Of a stretch of DNA of 48,358 nucleotides, positions 1-8,331 are shown in pieces. This DNA comes from Chloroflexaceae bacterium (GTDB taxonomy: Bacteria > Chloroflexota > Chloroflexia > Chloroflexales > Chloroflexaceae). The notes under the pieces were generated by a model. The model did no database searches. It was given only the letters and a program-made list of their open reading frames with translations, and was not told where the DNA came from. The stretch covers positions 1 through 48,358 of the forward strand of contig JANWYD010000024.1 of the NCBI GenBank assembly GCA_025057155.1, given 5' to 3'. Both the position numbers and the translations under genes were made by a program. Numbering within the stretch: position 1 is the stretch's first letter; the number at the start of each line of letters is the position of its first letter.

Positions 1-146
1 TTCCCCGTACCCCCAACCGGCGTTGGGGTCGCTGGCGCCGCCCGCGGGCAGGGGCGTGGGGAAACCCGGTTTCCCCGTACCCCCAACCGGCGTTGGGGTC
101 GCTGGCGCCGCCCGCGGGCAGGGGCGTGGGGAAACCCGGTTTCCCC
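1..146. repeat. Two perfect tandem copies of a 70-bp repeat
   Basis: Bases 1-70 and 71-140 are identical and a third copy starts (141-146) before the sequence diverges. Each unit ends in a self-complementary stretch, GGGGAAACC-C-GGTTTCCCC, that spans the unit junction. Related half-palindromes occur elsewhere in the window near 1737, 18403, 38465, 44195 and 46333, always between genes. The array may continue upstream of the window. It lies just before the gatB promoter and no gene is seen in it. Confidence 0.9.
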
Positions 147-182
147 GATGTTCAGGAGAGGCAAACCCTGCCTCTGGAACCG

Positions 183-191
183 TGCTACAAT
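183..191 (+). promoter_or_regulatory. Candidate extended -10 promoter element for gatB
   Basis: TGC-TACAAT with the -10 hexamer at 186-191 matches the extended -10 class (TGN before the hexamer). No convincing -35 is visible, which is usual for extended -10 promoters. It lies 30 bases before the gatB start codon. The same type of element recurs at 10515, 14354, 21781 and 36014. Confidence 0.5.
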
Positions 192-220
192 AAGCGAAAG
201 CAACGCATCGCAGGGAGCTT

Positions 221-1681
221 ATGCCGGAGTACATCGCCACGATTGGCCTGGAGATCCACGCCCAGGTGCGGACGGCCTCGAAGATGTTCGACGGGTGTAG
301 CGCCGACTACGCCGGCAGCGCGCCGAACAGCCGCGTGTCGGTGGTGAGCCTGGGGTTGCCCGGGGCGCTGCCGGTGGTCAACGCTAAAGCCATCGAGTAC
401 GCCGCCCTCTCGGGGCTGGCGCTGAATTGCACGGTCAACCAGCGGTCGATCTTCAGCCGCAAGTCCTATCCCTACCCCGATCTGCCGAAGGGGTTCCAGA
501 TCACCCAGTACGACGAGCCATTGTGTTCGGACGGCTGGATCGAGATCCGCCTGGCTTCGGGGGCCACCAAACGCATAGGGATCGAGCGGCTGCACATCGA
601 GGAGGACACCGGGCGCCTGATCCACGCCGACGACGGCTCCTCGCTGATTGACTACAACCGCAGCGGCGTGCCGCTGATGGAGATCGTCACCCGCCCCGAC
701 ATCGCCACCCCCGAGGAGGCGCGGCTGACCTTCGAGAAGATCCGCCAGATCCTGGTGTGGATCGGGGTGAACAGCGGCAACCTGGAGGAAGGCGCCCTGC
801 GCTGCGACGCCAACGTGAGCGTTCGTCCGGCAGACCAGGCGGCCTACGGGGCAAAGGTGGAGATCAAGAACATCAACTCGTTCCGCTTCGTGGAGCGGGC
901 GCTGGCCTTCGAGATCCAGCGGCAGATCGCGGTGCTGGAGGCCGGCGGCGTGGTGACCCAGGAAACCCGCGGGTGGGACGAGTTTCGCGGTGAGACCGTA
1001 GGGCAACGCTCAAAGGAGTACGCCCACGACTACCGCTACTTCCCCGAGCCGGACATTCCGCCGCTGGTGTTGAGCGCCGAGTGGATCGCGGCGCGGCGCG
1101 CCGAGTTGCCGGAACTGCCCGACGCGCGCCGGGCGCGCTTTGAAAGCGGGTATGGGCTGAGCTTCCAGGATGCCGACCTGCTCACCCTGGAGCGCCCGAT
1201 CGCCGACTACTTTGAGGCGGCGGTGGCGGCGGCGCGGGAAGTGGGCGGCACGCCGAAGGACGTGGCGAACTGGGTGTTGAACGAGGGCTTCCGGCTGCTG
1301 AAAGAACGCAACGAGCCGGCCCTGCGCCTGGTGGAGCGCATGCCGGTGGCCCACCTGGCCGCTTTGATTGACCTGGTGGCGAAGGGCAGCATCAATCGCA
1401 ATGTGGCCAAGCAGGTCTTCGAGGCCAGCTTTGACAGCGGGGCCGACCCGGCGCGTCTCGTGGCCGAGCGGGGGCTGACGCAGATCAGCGACAGCGCGGC
1501 CCTGGCGGCGGTGGCGCGCGAGGTGATCGCCGCCAACCCCAAAGTGGTCGCCGAGTACCGGGGCGGCAAAACCAGCGCCCTCCAGTACCTGGTCGGCCAG
1601 ATGATGCGCGCCACCCGCGGGCAGGCCAACCCGCAACTGGCCCGCGAGCTGCTGGAGGCGGAACTGGCGGCGGAGCAGTAG
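221..1681 (+). CDS. gatB: Aspartyl/glutamyl-tRNA(Asn/Gln) amidotransferase subunit B
   Basis: This 486-residue protein has the length and sequence of GatB, the subunit of the GatCAB complex that binds misacylated tRNA and transamidates Glu-tRNA(Gln) or Asp-tRNA(Asn) in the cytoplasm. The N-terminal start (IGLEIHAQ), the SYPYPDLPKG motif near residue 85 and the YRYFPEPD motif near 272 are GatB signatures. The C-terminal part (about 330-486) is the helical and YqeY-like tail. ATG 221 is preceded by AGGGAGC at good spacing. gatA and gatC are not in the window, so it is either a lone gene or the end of an operon that starts further left, although a candidate promoter lies directly upstream. The identification is secure. 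Confidence 0.97.
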   Translation: MPEYIATIGLEIHAQVRTASKMFDGCSADYAGSAPNSRVSVVSLGLPGALPVVNAKAIEYAALSGLALNCTVNQRSIFSRKSYPYPDLPKGFQITQYDEPLCSDGWIEIRLASGATKRIGIERLHIEEDTGRLIHADDGSSLIDYNRSGVPLMEIVTRPDIATPEEARLTFEKIRQILVWIGVNSGNLEEGALRCDANVSVRPADQAAYGAKVEIKNINSFRFVERALAFEIQRQIAVLEAGGVVTQETRGWDEFRGETVGQRSKEYAHDYRYFPEPDIPPLVLSAEWIAARRAELPELPDARRARFESGYGLSFQDADLLTLERPIADYFEAAVAAAREVGGTPKDVANWVLNEGFRLLKERNEPALRLVERMPVAHLAALIDLVAKGSINRNVAKQVFEASFDSGADPARLVAERGLTQISDSAALAAVAREVIAANPKVVAEYRGGKTSALQYLVGQMMRATRGQANPQLARELLEAELAAEQ

Positions 1682-1734
1682 CGCAACCTTCCAGGTTGCG
1701 CGCCTTCCAGGTTGCGCGCCTTCCAGGTTGCGCA
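1682..1734 (+). repeat. GCAACC palindrome with three 16-bp tandem copies
   Basis: Immediately after the gatB stop, CGCAACCT-TCC-AGGTTGCG (1682-1700) forms an 8-bp hairpin. The right half is then repeated with a period of 16 bp (copies begin at 1687, 1703 and 1719). This is the first member of a dispersed GCAACC...GGTTGC hairpin family in the window. It probably also serves as the gatB terminator, though no T-run follows. Confidence 0.8.
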
Positions 1735-1759
1735 CCGGGGAAACCTGACCATACAAGCA

Positions 1760-2884
1760 ATGAGCACAGCCGACGACAATCGAACCCCCGGCCCCATCGA
1801 GTTGATCGAATCGGCGCGGACGAAGTATACCGCGGCCCTGGGGCGCCTTCGGCGGGGCTATCTGGAACTGGCGTTGCTGAGCTTCCACGGCAGCGTGGAG
1901 GACGCCCTGCGCGCCCACGGGCTGCGCCTGAACCTGCCCGCGGCCCGTGAGCCGTTTCCTGACCTGCTCGAGGCGTTAACGCAAGTGACGCTGGGGCCGT
2001 TGAGCCTCGCCGAGGCCGAGGGGGTGCGGCGCATGCACCGCCTGCGCGGGCGCATCGCCCACGGCGAGCAGGTGGTGGTGGCTGCCGAGACGATTGACGC
2101 CTACCGGCGCCTGGCGGCGCGGCTGTTGCCGCGCTACGGGGTCATGGTCACCCCGCCGGACGAGGAACCGGGGGCGACGCTGCTGGCGGGGAGTGCCCAT
2201 GTGGAGGAGCGTGAGGCGACGAGGGGGCGGGCCGAGGTGATGCTGCGGCGCGGGCCGCGCGACGCGCGCGTGGCGACAGTGGACAGCGGGCCGCGCCGGG
2301 AGCGCACCGTGTACCCCGACGCGGAGCTGGCGCGCTACGTGGGGCGGGTGCGGCCGAGTCGCGCCACGAGCGAGTTGCCCCTGGCGCGGCAGCTCAACCG
2401 TGGGCCGGAGGCTATGTGGAACGGCGCGCCGGTCTGGCTCTTGCCGACGCTGATCGTGCTCAGCATCTTCCTGGTGGGGGCGGTGATCTCCATCGGCCTG
2501 CAGCAGCGCAGCGCGGCCCCGCCGATGCCCACGGCGGTCCTGGCGCCGACAGCGGGCCTGCCAGGCAGCCTGGCACGTTCGCCCGTGGCCGTCCCGGCGC
2601 CGGGGGAGGAGGGCGGCGCGGCAGACGAGGCGCCGCCGACCGTGGCGGTGCTGCCTCCGTTCGCCCCGGGCCAGACGGTGTACGTGCGCGGGGACGTGGA
2701 GGTGTTGAGTGTGCGGGCCAACCCGGGCGCCGCCGCCGACAATGTGGTCATCTTTGGCCTGGGGCCGGGAACGGCGGTCGAGGTGCTGAGCGGCCCTGTC
2801 GAGGCGGACGGTTACACCTGGTGGCAGGTACGCAGCCCGCTGGGCGAGGGCTGGTGCGCGGGGCAGTATCTGGAGGCGCGGTAG
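1760..2884 (+). CDS. Single-pass membrane protein with C-terminal SH3-like domain
   Basis: A 374-residue protein of unknown specific role. Residues about 1-125 form a helical, charged cytoplasmic domain that I cannot assign to a family. A basic linker follows, then one hydrophobic segment near residues 235-255 (PVWLLPTLIVLSIFLVGAVI), a Pro/Ala-rich stretch, and a C-terminal domain (about 305-374) resembling bacterial SH3 domains, with the typical V-R-x-x-P-G and W-W-x-V-R elements. The topology is probably N-in/C-out, with the SH3 domain binding cell-wall or extracellular ligands. I chose ATG 1760 because earlier in-frame starts lie inside the tandem GCAACC repeat; no strong ribosome-binding site is visible. 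It is downstream of gatB, but the hairpin repeat between them argues against simple co-transcription. Confidence 0.75.
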   Translation: MSTADDNRTPGPIELIESARTKYTAALGRLRRGYLELALLSFHGSVEDALRAHGLRLNLPAAREPFPDLLEALTQVTLGPLSLAEAEGVRRMHRLRGRIAHGEQVVVAAETIDAYRRLAARLLPRYGVMVTPPDEEPGATLLAGSAHVEEREATRGRAEVMLRRGPRDARVATVDSGPRRERTVYPDAELARYVGRVRPSRATSELPLARQLNRGPEAMWNGAPVWLLPTLIVLSIFLVGAVISIGLQQRSAAPPMPTAVLAPTAGLPGSLARSPVAVPAPGEEGGAADEAPPTVAVLPPFAPGQTVYVRGDVEVLSVRANPGAAADNVVIFGLGPGTAVEVLSGPVEADGYTWWQVRSPLGEGWCAGQYLEAR

Positions 2885-2888
2885 GGGC

Positions 2889-3030
2889 GTGTGGAGGTGT
2901 GGAGGTGTGGAGGTGTGGAGGTGTGGAGGTGTGTCCGGTTGATGTCTTGAACATTTTGTGAATTCGATTATCGGCGGTATTTTTACATCTCCACAGCTCT
3001 ACATCTCCACACCTCCACATCTCTACGGCA
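2889..3030. repeat. GTGTGGAG microrepeat and its inverted counterpart
   Basis: Five copies of the 8-mer GTGTGGAG occupy about 2889-2929. About 60 bases later (roughly 2988-3027) the opposite-strand version appears as repeated CATCTCCACA-like units, so the two blocks could pair into a long imperfect hairpin. The same 8-mer appears at about 18382-18398 next to a GGGGAAACC palindrome. No gene is seen. It lies between the SH3 protein gene and the tRNA. Confidence 0.7.
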
Positions 3031-3054
3031 CCACAGCGCTCTGCGCGGAAATGG

Positions 3055-3140
3055 GCCGGAGTGGCGAAATGGCAAACGCTGCGGTCTTAAAAACCGCTGG
3101 GGGCAACCCCTTACGGGTTCGAGTCCCGTCTCCGGCACCA
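3055..3140 (+). tRNA. tRNA-Leu, anticodon UAA
   Basis: This is an 86-nt class II tRNA with a 7-bp acceptor stem (GCCGGAG at 3055-3061 pairing with CTCCGGC at 3130-3136), discriminator A and an encoded CCA end at 3138-3140. The anticodon stem GCGGT/ACCGC encloses the loop CTTAAAA, giving anticodon UAA at 3088-3090. The long variable arm TGGGGGCAACCCCTT is typical of tRNA-Leu. The T-arm GGGTTCGAGTCCC is canonical. It reads UUA, and UUG by wobble. Confidence 0.97.
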
Positions 3141-3190
3141 GGTAGAATGCACAGGACCGCGTGATCTCACTCCTTGAGCGGCTTGTTGTC

Positions 3191-3230
3191 CGCCACACCA
3201 TTTCGTCACGAATGACGAAATGGTGTGGCG
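3191..3230 (+). terminator. Perfect 18-bp hairpin downstream of tRNA-Leu
   Basis: Bases 3191-3208 and 3213-3230 are exact reverse complements separated by the tetraloop CGAA. No T-run follows, so it is not a textbook intrinsic terminator, but its place 50 bases after the tRNA suggests transcript end formation or processing. Confidence 0.6.
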
Positions 3231-3287
3231 GCGTCTTGTGGCTCCTGAAATCGAGGTGAGCCGGAAGCAGTGGTTAGATTAGAATGG

Positions 3288-3602
3288 ATGACGCAAAGGT
3301 GCCAGGGCGCAAAGAGTTTTGCCACTGATTTAAGCGCCCATACCGGCAGCCGTCTGCTCCAGGCGCTGGTGGTCGGGGTGGCGGCGCTGAGCTACTGGTC
3401 GCGTCTGGCGCTGCTCGCCCCGTTCACCCTGGCGGGCGCGGCGCTGGCGTTCCTGTTCAGGCGCGGCTTGCCCGCGCTGTGGGCAATCCATCGCGAGCTT
3501 GCCGCGGTTCATCCGGTGCTCTTTGCGAGGCTCACCCGGGGCGCTGCGATGAGGCCACACGGCTGCCCCGCGTGCCTGGCCAGGGCGTTATTAGAGTGCT
3601 GA
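3288..3602 (+). CDS. Possible small membrane protein, unrecognised
   Basis: An open frame of about 104 codons from ATG 3288. It contains two likely membrane segments (QALVVGVAALSYWSRLALLA and FTLAGAALAFLF) followed by a basic C-terminus. No family is recognised and there is no clear ribosome-binding site. The sequence around the start (GCAAAGGTGCCAGGGCGCAAAG) looks like interspersed intergenic repeat rather than a designed leader. It could be a decayed fragment of a membrane protein or a chance frame, so it is a weak call. Confidence 0.25.
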   Translation: MTQRCQGAKSFATDLSAHTGSRLLQALVVGVAALSYWSRLALLAPFTLAGAALAFLFRRGLPALWAIHRELAAVHPVLFARLTRGAAMRPHGCPACLARALLEC

Positions 3603-3999
3603 CCGAAATATCCACTGTGGACACTGAGCCGTGTGGCTCGTCGCACTCGCGCCGCTATCATTTCGGGTCAATCTTTTCGAGAAACGCTATTAGTAGTCTG
3701 AAAACAAAGTCTTTCGCTGAACCGCCGCCCCTCCCTAACCCTCCCCCGCTGGGGAAGGAGCCCGGCGTCTCCCTCCAACAGGGGGAGGCTGGGAAGGCGG
3801 CGGAAATGCCAGGAAACGTAGTTCACAGACTTCTATCGTCTGTGAATGAAGTGTTTCGGCAATTAACTGTCACCTCCTCACTCCTCCTCTCTGGTGGAGA
3901 GTTCTTCAACCAAGAACGGGTTTTCGGCATCCCGGCGCGGTGCGACGGCGCTCCTTCGCCGCCCTGTCTCCGCCCACAGCAGCGTCACCTTCGCGGTCA
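3603..3999. other. Non-coding, decayed stretch with short palindromes
   Basis: No credible gene is seen. The stretch holds pyrimidine-rich repeat-like DNA (3722-3800, CCCTCCCTAACCCTCCCCC followed by its near complement) and a 9-bp hairpin (3822-3830 with 3838-3846). A segment near 3908-3935 resembles the interspersed GGTTTTC repeat seen elsewhere in the window. Confidence 0.5.
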
Positions 4000-4302
4000 T
4001 CAATCCTCTTCGTGAGATAGACGCGCACTGACCATCTGCTTGCTGAGCTCGGCGCACCCGAAGAGCGCCACCGCGTTGGCGCAGGTCCAGAGCTGGAGCG
4101 CCAAGAGCGTTCCGATGGCGCCGTACAGGTTGCGCGCGCTGAAGAAGCGGATGTAGAGGCCGAGGCCGTAGGTCGTGAGCAGCACGGCCACGGCGCAGAC
4201 CAGGCCGGGGAACCAGATCGCGCTCCAGCTCAGGCGCACCGGCGGCAGCGCCCAGAGCAGGAGAATGTAGATCCCCGCACGTACTGAGAAGCTATCCAGT
4301 CA
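4000..4302 (-). pseudogene. C-terminal remnant of a YihY/BrkB-type membrane protein
   Basis: Read leftward from an in-frame stop at 4300-4302, about 99 codons encode three hydrophobic stretches. They match the last third of the YihY/virulence factor BrkB family (UPF0761), including the characteristic LYGAIGTLLALQLW segment followed by a helix ending in GCAELS. Full-length members are about 280-330 residues, so the N-terminal two thirds are missing. The break falls directly at the stop codon of the ASCH gene (4304). GTG 4239 is the only internal start and would give a 79-residue product. A truncated, probably inactive gene is the best reading. Confidence 0.7.
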
Positions 4303-4303
4303 T

Positions 4304-4834
4304 CTACTCGCGCAGCGCCCCCCGGGCGCGCAGCACCACCCAGGCGCGGCGATCACGTTTGGGGACCCATAGCGGCGCGATCGGGCTGACCTGGCTTACC
4401 CAGATGAGCGTCGCGTAGCGGGCCGTGGCCCGCTGGCGCCAGAAGCGGGGATCGTCAACGCAGAGCTCGTTGGCGTACCGGGTCCGCAGGTCGTCCAGAT
4501 CCTCCGGAGCAAGCGCCAAACAACGGACCCGGTCAACCCGTCCGATGCCAAGGATTGGTCCGCTGGAACGTTTCAGCAGGAGCACATCGTCGGGGTGCAC
4601 CTGTTCAAACGGCGCGCGGCGGTGAACGGAGAAGCGCGCCTCGATGCGCTTCTGCCCGGCGAGGATCAATCCCATGTAGGGTTCGACGAGAATGGCGAGG
4701 TGCAGGGCGCGCGGCGCCGGATCGGCGGCCAGCACGGCGTCCAGGCTGGCGCTCCAGAAGGGATCGTCCGCGACCGCGGCGCGCAAGGTCTCTGGCTCAA
4801 GGTAAGGGAGAGGCATGCCGGGCGCCATCTTCAT
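4304..4834 (-). CDS. ASCH domain protein
   Basis: A 176-residue protein. The central part (about residues 44-110) fits the ASCH fold, a PUA-like RNA-binding domain: LHLAILVEPYMGLILAGQKR, then an IEAR motif near 64-67 and the GD-V-L-L-K element. ASCH proteins are proposed RNA-binding or RNA-modifying factors; one relative hydrolyses N4-acetylcytidine. The start ATG 4834 overlaps the stop of the upstream LuxR gene (ATGA), so the two are translationally coupled and probably share a transcript. The function here is not known. Confidence 0.8.
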   Translation of the reverse strand: MKMAPGMPLPYLEPETLRAAVADDPFWSASLDAVLAADPAPRALHLAILVEPYMGLILAGQKRIEARFSVHRRAPFEQVHPDDVLLLKRSSGPILGIGRVDRVRCLALAPEDLDDLRTRYANELCVDDPRFWRQRATARYATLIWVSQVSPIAPLWVPKRDRRAWVVLRARGALRE

Positions 4835-7620
4835 GCGAGAAGACCGAGGGCGCGGGCGCGGGCAACGGCGTGGGTCCGGTCGCGGGCGGCGAGTTTGCCG
4901 TACAGGTGGTGCAGGTGGGTCTTTACCGTGCCGACGCCGACGACCAGCAGGTCGGCGATCTCCTGGTTGGAGCGACCCTCGGCGATCAGATGCAGGATCT
5001 CCTGCTCGCGGGCGGTTAATGGCTCCTGCAGAGGTTCGAGTGGCGTGGTGTCGGGGGGCGGTACGGACGCGCCGTATGTCGCCGGGAGATCGACGGGGGC
5101 GTGCGGAGCCGGGCCGGGCCGCGCCTTTGAAAGCGCGGCCGCGGCGTCGAGGAAGATGCGCCGGGCGCACATAGGCGCCGCGATGCGGCGCGCTTCGTCG
5201 AGGGCGCCCGCCGCCGTGGGTCGCCCGAGGGTGTGCTCCGCCTGCGCCCGCAGGACGGACAGTTCAAGCATGAGCCGCGCGTCTCCGCTCGCCGCGGCCT
5301 GTGGCAGCCGCGCGATGATCCAACCCAGCGCCTCCTCGGCGCGCCCCGCGGCAATCCCCACCTGCAGCCAGGTGGCGAACACGAACGCTTCCGATAGAAA
5401 CAGGGGGCCAGCCGGAGGCGTGTAGCGTCGCGCCCATTGCTCCGCCGCCGCCAGGTCGCCCTGGAGCAGGGCCAGCCGCGCGGCGACCGCCCGGGCGTAG
5501 GTTGCCACCAGGGGGAGCTTGAGGCTCTCGGCGGCGAAGCGCAGAAACCGATCGCTGACGGCCCGGGCCTCGGCGGGCCGGCCCTCGGCCTGGCGCAGCA
5601 ATGCCAGCGCCGCGTAGCCGAACGGGAGGGCGTCGCGCACCTCGCCCTGCTCCGCCAGGGCGATCCCGGCCTCGAGGCGCCGGGTGGCCTCCGCCAGTTC
5701 ATCGCGCTCGTATGCCAGCGTGCCCAGGCCGATCATCGCCCAGCCCGCGACGGGCAGGAGCGCGACGGAGGCGCCTGCGGCGGGCCGCGCGCGGGCCAGC
5801 GCCTCGTCGTAGGCCGCGCTCGCGTCCTCCCAGCGCCCGAGGCTCTGGTAGAGCAGCCCGGCCAGGCACCGCGTGGTGATCGCGGTGTGGCGGTCATCGG
5901 CGTCGAGCAGGTGCAGCGCCTCGCGGTAGGGTTCGACGGCCGCGGCAAGCTCACCGCCCATGTGCAGCGCGAGCGCCAGGCCCATCGTCGCGAAGCCGCG
6001 CAGGGTCGGTTCGCCGGCGCTGATGAGCGCGCGGGCCTCGCGCGCCCGCGCGATCGCCTCGGCGTACTGGCCGCGAACGCGAAGCATGTGGCTGTCAAGC
6101 GCAACGATCCAGGCCCGCAGCGCGCGGCGCTCGTCCTCCGCAAGGTCCGCCGCGGGGAGGGCCGCCGCCGCCGCGTCGAGAAGGGGCGGCACGGCGTCCG
6201 GCTCGGCGCGGCCGAAGCGCGCCCGGGCCAGCAGGATGGCGAGCGCCGGCGACGCCTCCACCCGCCCCGGCGGCAGGGCCTGGATCAGGGTGGCAAGCCG
6301 CGCGAAGGCGCCGTGGCGCAGCAGCGTCTCGCCCGAATCCTCGATGAGACCGGCGGCCCGCTCGTCGTCGCCGCCGGCGAGCGCGTGGCGCACCGCCGCA
6401 TCGAGCCGCGCGGGGCCGTCCACCGCCACCGCGCGGGCGTACCAGGCTGCTGCGCGGCGGTGGAGCGTTGGGGCCGCCTCCGGCGCCAGTTCATACAGCC
6501 GCGCCCGCAGGACCTCGGCAAACAGATGGTGGTAGCGGTACCAGCGTCGCTGGTCGTCAAGCGGAACCAGGAAAAGGTTCTTGCGCTCTAACTCCCGAAG
6601 AAGGTGCTGGCTGAAGCTGGCGCCGGAATCGCCGGCGGAGGCGCCTGGCGCCCGGCTTTCCGCCGCGATACCGAGGACTGCGTCGCAGAGCGAGCCGCAG
6701 AGCTCATCGAGGATCGCGGTTCGGAGGAGAAACTCCCGGATGTGGAGCGGCTGCTGCGCGAGCACCTCGTCGGCCAGGTAGTCAATGATGTAGCGGTGAC
6801 TCCCGGCAAACGCGGCGACAAATCTGTTTGGGTCGGGCTGATCGCTGAGGGCCAGGGCAGCCAGTTGCAGGCCGGCGGCCCAGCCCTCGGTGCGCGCCTC
6901 CAGCGCCTCGATGGCGGCCTCGTCCAGACGGAGACCGGTCGCGGCGGCAATGAGTTCGCGCGCCTCGGCAGTGGTAAAGCGCAGATCCGCGGCGCGCAGT
7001 TCCGTCAGCAGCCCGCGGGCGCGGAGCCGGGCCAGCGGCAGGGGCGGGTCGGCGCGAGCGGTGATCGCCAGATGGACCTGGGGCGGCAGCCGCTCGATCA
7101 GTTGGATGAGCGAGGCGTGAATATCCGGATTCTCGATGAGGTGATAGTCGTCGAGCACCAGCGCGTAGGGCCGCTCGGGACCGGTGACGGGGGGCAGGGC
7201 GGCCAGGCTGTTGATCAGCGTCGCCACGATGACCGGGAGCGGGGCGGGCTGGGGCGCCCGCGCGAGCGAGAGGGCCGCCGCGCCCGCCCCGGGCGCCAGC
7301 CGCTCGCAGGCGGCGCAGACATAGCTCCAGAACAGCGCCGGGTCGTTGTCTTCGGCGTCGAGGGAGAGCCAGGCGAAGCGTTCGAGCGATTGCGGGTCCG
7401 CCGGTCGCGCTTCCAGCAGCCACGTGCTCACGGCCGTCGTCTTGCCGGCGCCTGCGGGCGCGGAAATCAGGGTCAGCGGACCCTGCTGCCCCTGGCGCAG
7501 CTTCGCGACCAGCCGTTCACGGGTGATGATCTGTTGTCGCCGCGGCGGGCTGAGCAGCCTGGTCGCGAGGAGCGTATCGGGTGGCCGCCGCCCGGCCTCC
7601 GCCTGTTCTTCCGCCGCCAT
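4831..7620 (-). CDS. MalT-type LuxR family transcriptional regulator (LAL)
   Basis: This 929-residue protein has the architecture of large ATP-binding LuxR regulators. An N-terminal STAND NTPase has the Walker A motif SAPAGAGKTT near residues 53-62 and the Walker B-like ALVLDDYHLI near 150. A winged-helix segment and a long helical TPR-like sensor region (about 400-800) follow. The C-terminal LuxR helix-turn-helix (about 865-925) contains LTAREQEILHLIAEG and VGVGTVKTHL. Such proteins multimerise on binding an inducer plus ATP and activate target promoters. The inducer cannot be inferred. The gene overlaps the ASCH gene by 4 bases; no other likely target lies nearby apart from the divergent operon at 8332, about 710 bases upstream. 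Confidence 0.93.
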   Translation of the reverse strand: MAAEEQAEAGRRPPDTLLATRLLSPPRRQQIITRERLVAKLRQGQQGPLTLISAPAGAGKTTAVSTWLLEARPADPQSLERFAWLSLDAEDNDPALFWSYVCAACERLAPGAGAAALSLARAPQPAPLPVIVATLINSLAALPPVTGPERPYALVLDDYHLIENPDIHASLIQLIERLPPQVHLAITARADPPLPLARLRARGLLTELRAADLRFTTAEARELIAAATGLRLDEAAIEALEARTEGWAAGLQLAALALSDQPDPNRFVAAFAGSHRYIIDYLADEVLAQQPLHIREFLLRTAILDELCGSLCDAVLGIAAESRAPGASAGDSGASFSQHLLRELERKNLFLVPLDDQRRWYRYHHLFAEVLRARLYELAPEAAPTLHRRAAAWYARAVAVDGPARLDAAVRHALAGGDDERAAGLIEDSGETLLRHGAFARLATLIQALPPGRVEASPALAILLARARFGRAEPDAVPPLLDAAAAALPAADLAEDERRALRAWIVALDSHMLRVRGQYAEAIARAREARALISAGEPTLRGFATMGLALALHMGGELAAAVEPYREALHLLDADDRHTAITTRCLAGLLYQSLGRWEDASAAYDEALARARPAAGASVALLPVAGWAMIGLGTLAYERDELAEATRRLEAGIALAEQGEVRDALPFGYAALALLRQAEGRPAEARAVSDRFLRFAAESLKLPLVATYARAVAARLALLQGDLAAAEQWARRYTPPAGPLFLSEAFVFATWLQVGIAAGRAEEALGWIIARLPQAAASGDARLMLELSVLRAQAEHTLGRPTAAGALDEARRIAAPMCARRIFLDAAAALSKARPGPAPHAPVDLPATYGASVPPPDTTPLEPLQEPLTAREQEILHLIAEGRSNQEIADLLVVGVGTVKTHLHHLYGKLAARDRTHAVARARALGLLA

Positions 7621-7751
7621 AAGGTTTCCGTCGTTCGCCTGCTACGAGCCTGTACGGATGGCCCCTTCGGGCGCGTCCGGGCGGGCTTTGCCCTACCAGG
7701 AAAACGCTTGCTCCGCTCGTTGGGAGGATGGGGAACCCGGGGGGACCCACC

Positions 7752-7925
7752 TCTCAGGTGTAGGGTTTTTGGGGCGAGCAGGGGTTTTCGGCATTCCAAT
7801 GCGCTTACGGTCCTCACCCCCCTGCCCCCCTCTCCACCTACGGTGGAGAGGGGGGAGTTGGGCGTCCCAATGCCCCGGATGGCGAATGCGACGCGAGGAT
7901 GTGTCGGAAAACCCTACACCTGAGA
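7752..7925. repeat. Nested inverted-repeat element, 174 bp
   Basis: An 18-bp sequence at 7752-7769 recurs as its exact reverse complement at 7908-7925. Inside it, 7825-7838 and 7842-7855 form a perfect 14-bp hairpin with a TAC loop. The flanks also show GGACCC/GGGTCC complementarity. The outline (terminal inverted repeats around a non-coding palindromic core) resembles a MITE or a large REP-like element. No coding capacity is seen. Confidence 0.75.
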
Positions 7926-8331
7926 ACGGCCCGAGGGGCGGGTCCGAGAGGGCGTAGCCCCCGGAACCCTATAGGACACCCGGGGTGTTCGGACGGGTTT
8001 GCCTCTCCCAACGGCAACGCCGGAATGCGCCATGCCTGCCATTCATACTCAAGGCAGGCATTATACGGCGCGCGGAGAGGCGGCGCAACCCGGTGGCGTC
8101 GTGTTTTGCGCGACCCCCTCGCCAGCATACCCGTTGGGTGGTTGTGCGCCACTACTCGGGTTCTATCCCCAGGTGGAGGCCACGCGGCGCGAGGTTCCCG
8201 GCCCGGCTCTACCGCGGGCTCTATCGCGCGATAGAGGCGCTTTGCCCCGCCGGCGAGCGATACTGTCGGCAATAAGCAGCGGCACGGCCCCGTGGAGAAG
8301 GCGGCCGCATCTGAGCAAGGATACCGTGGCG
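7926..8331. other. Intergenic DNA before the 8332 operon
   Basis: No protein in any frame looks real here. There is a perfect 18-nt palindrome at 8219-8236 (CTCTATCGCGCGATAGAG). The stretch separates the leftward LuxR regulator from the rightward three-gene operon, so it should contain promoters, but none is clear by eye. Confidence 0.4.

Noticed and set aside
1-146. CRISPR array
   Set aside because: The two 70-bp units are directly adjacent with no unique spacers, so it is a tandem repeat.
185-1006. Long minus-strand frame opposite gatB
   Set aside because: It is a shadow of gatB in high-GC DNA; its product has no recognisable domain and gatB is a certain gene.
6604-7923. 439-codon plus-strand frame opposite the LuxR gene
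   Set aside because: Shadow of the MalT-type regulator; it runs into the palindromic intergenic region and has no domain.
7999-8331. Longer N-terminus for the small protein at 8332
   Set aside because: The upstream part is low-complexity and crosses a palindrome; ATG 8332 gives the family-like start.
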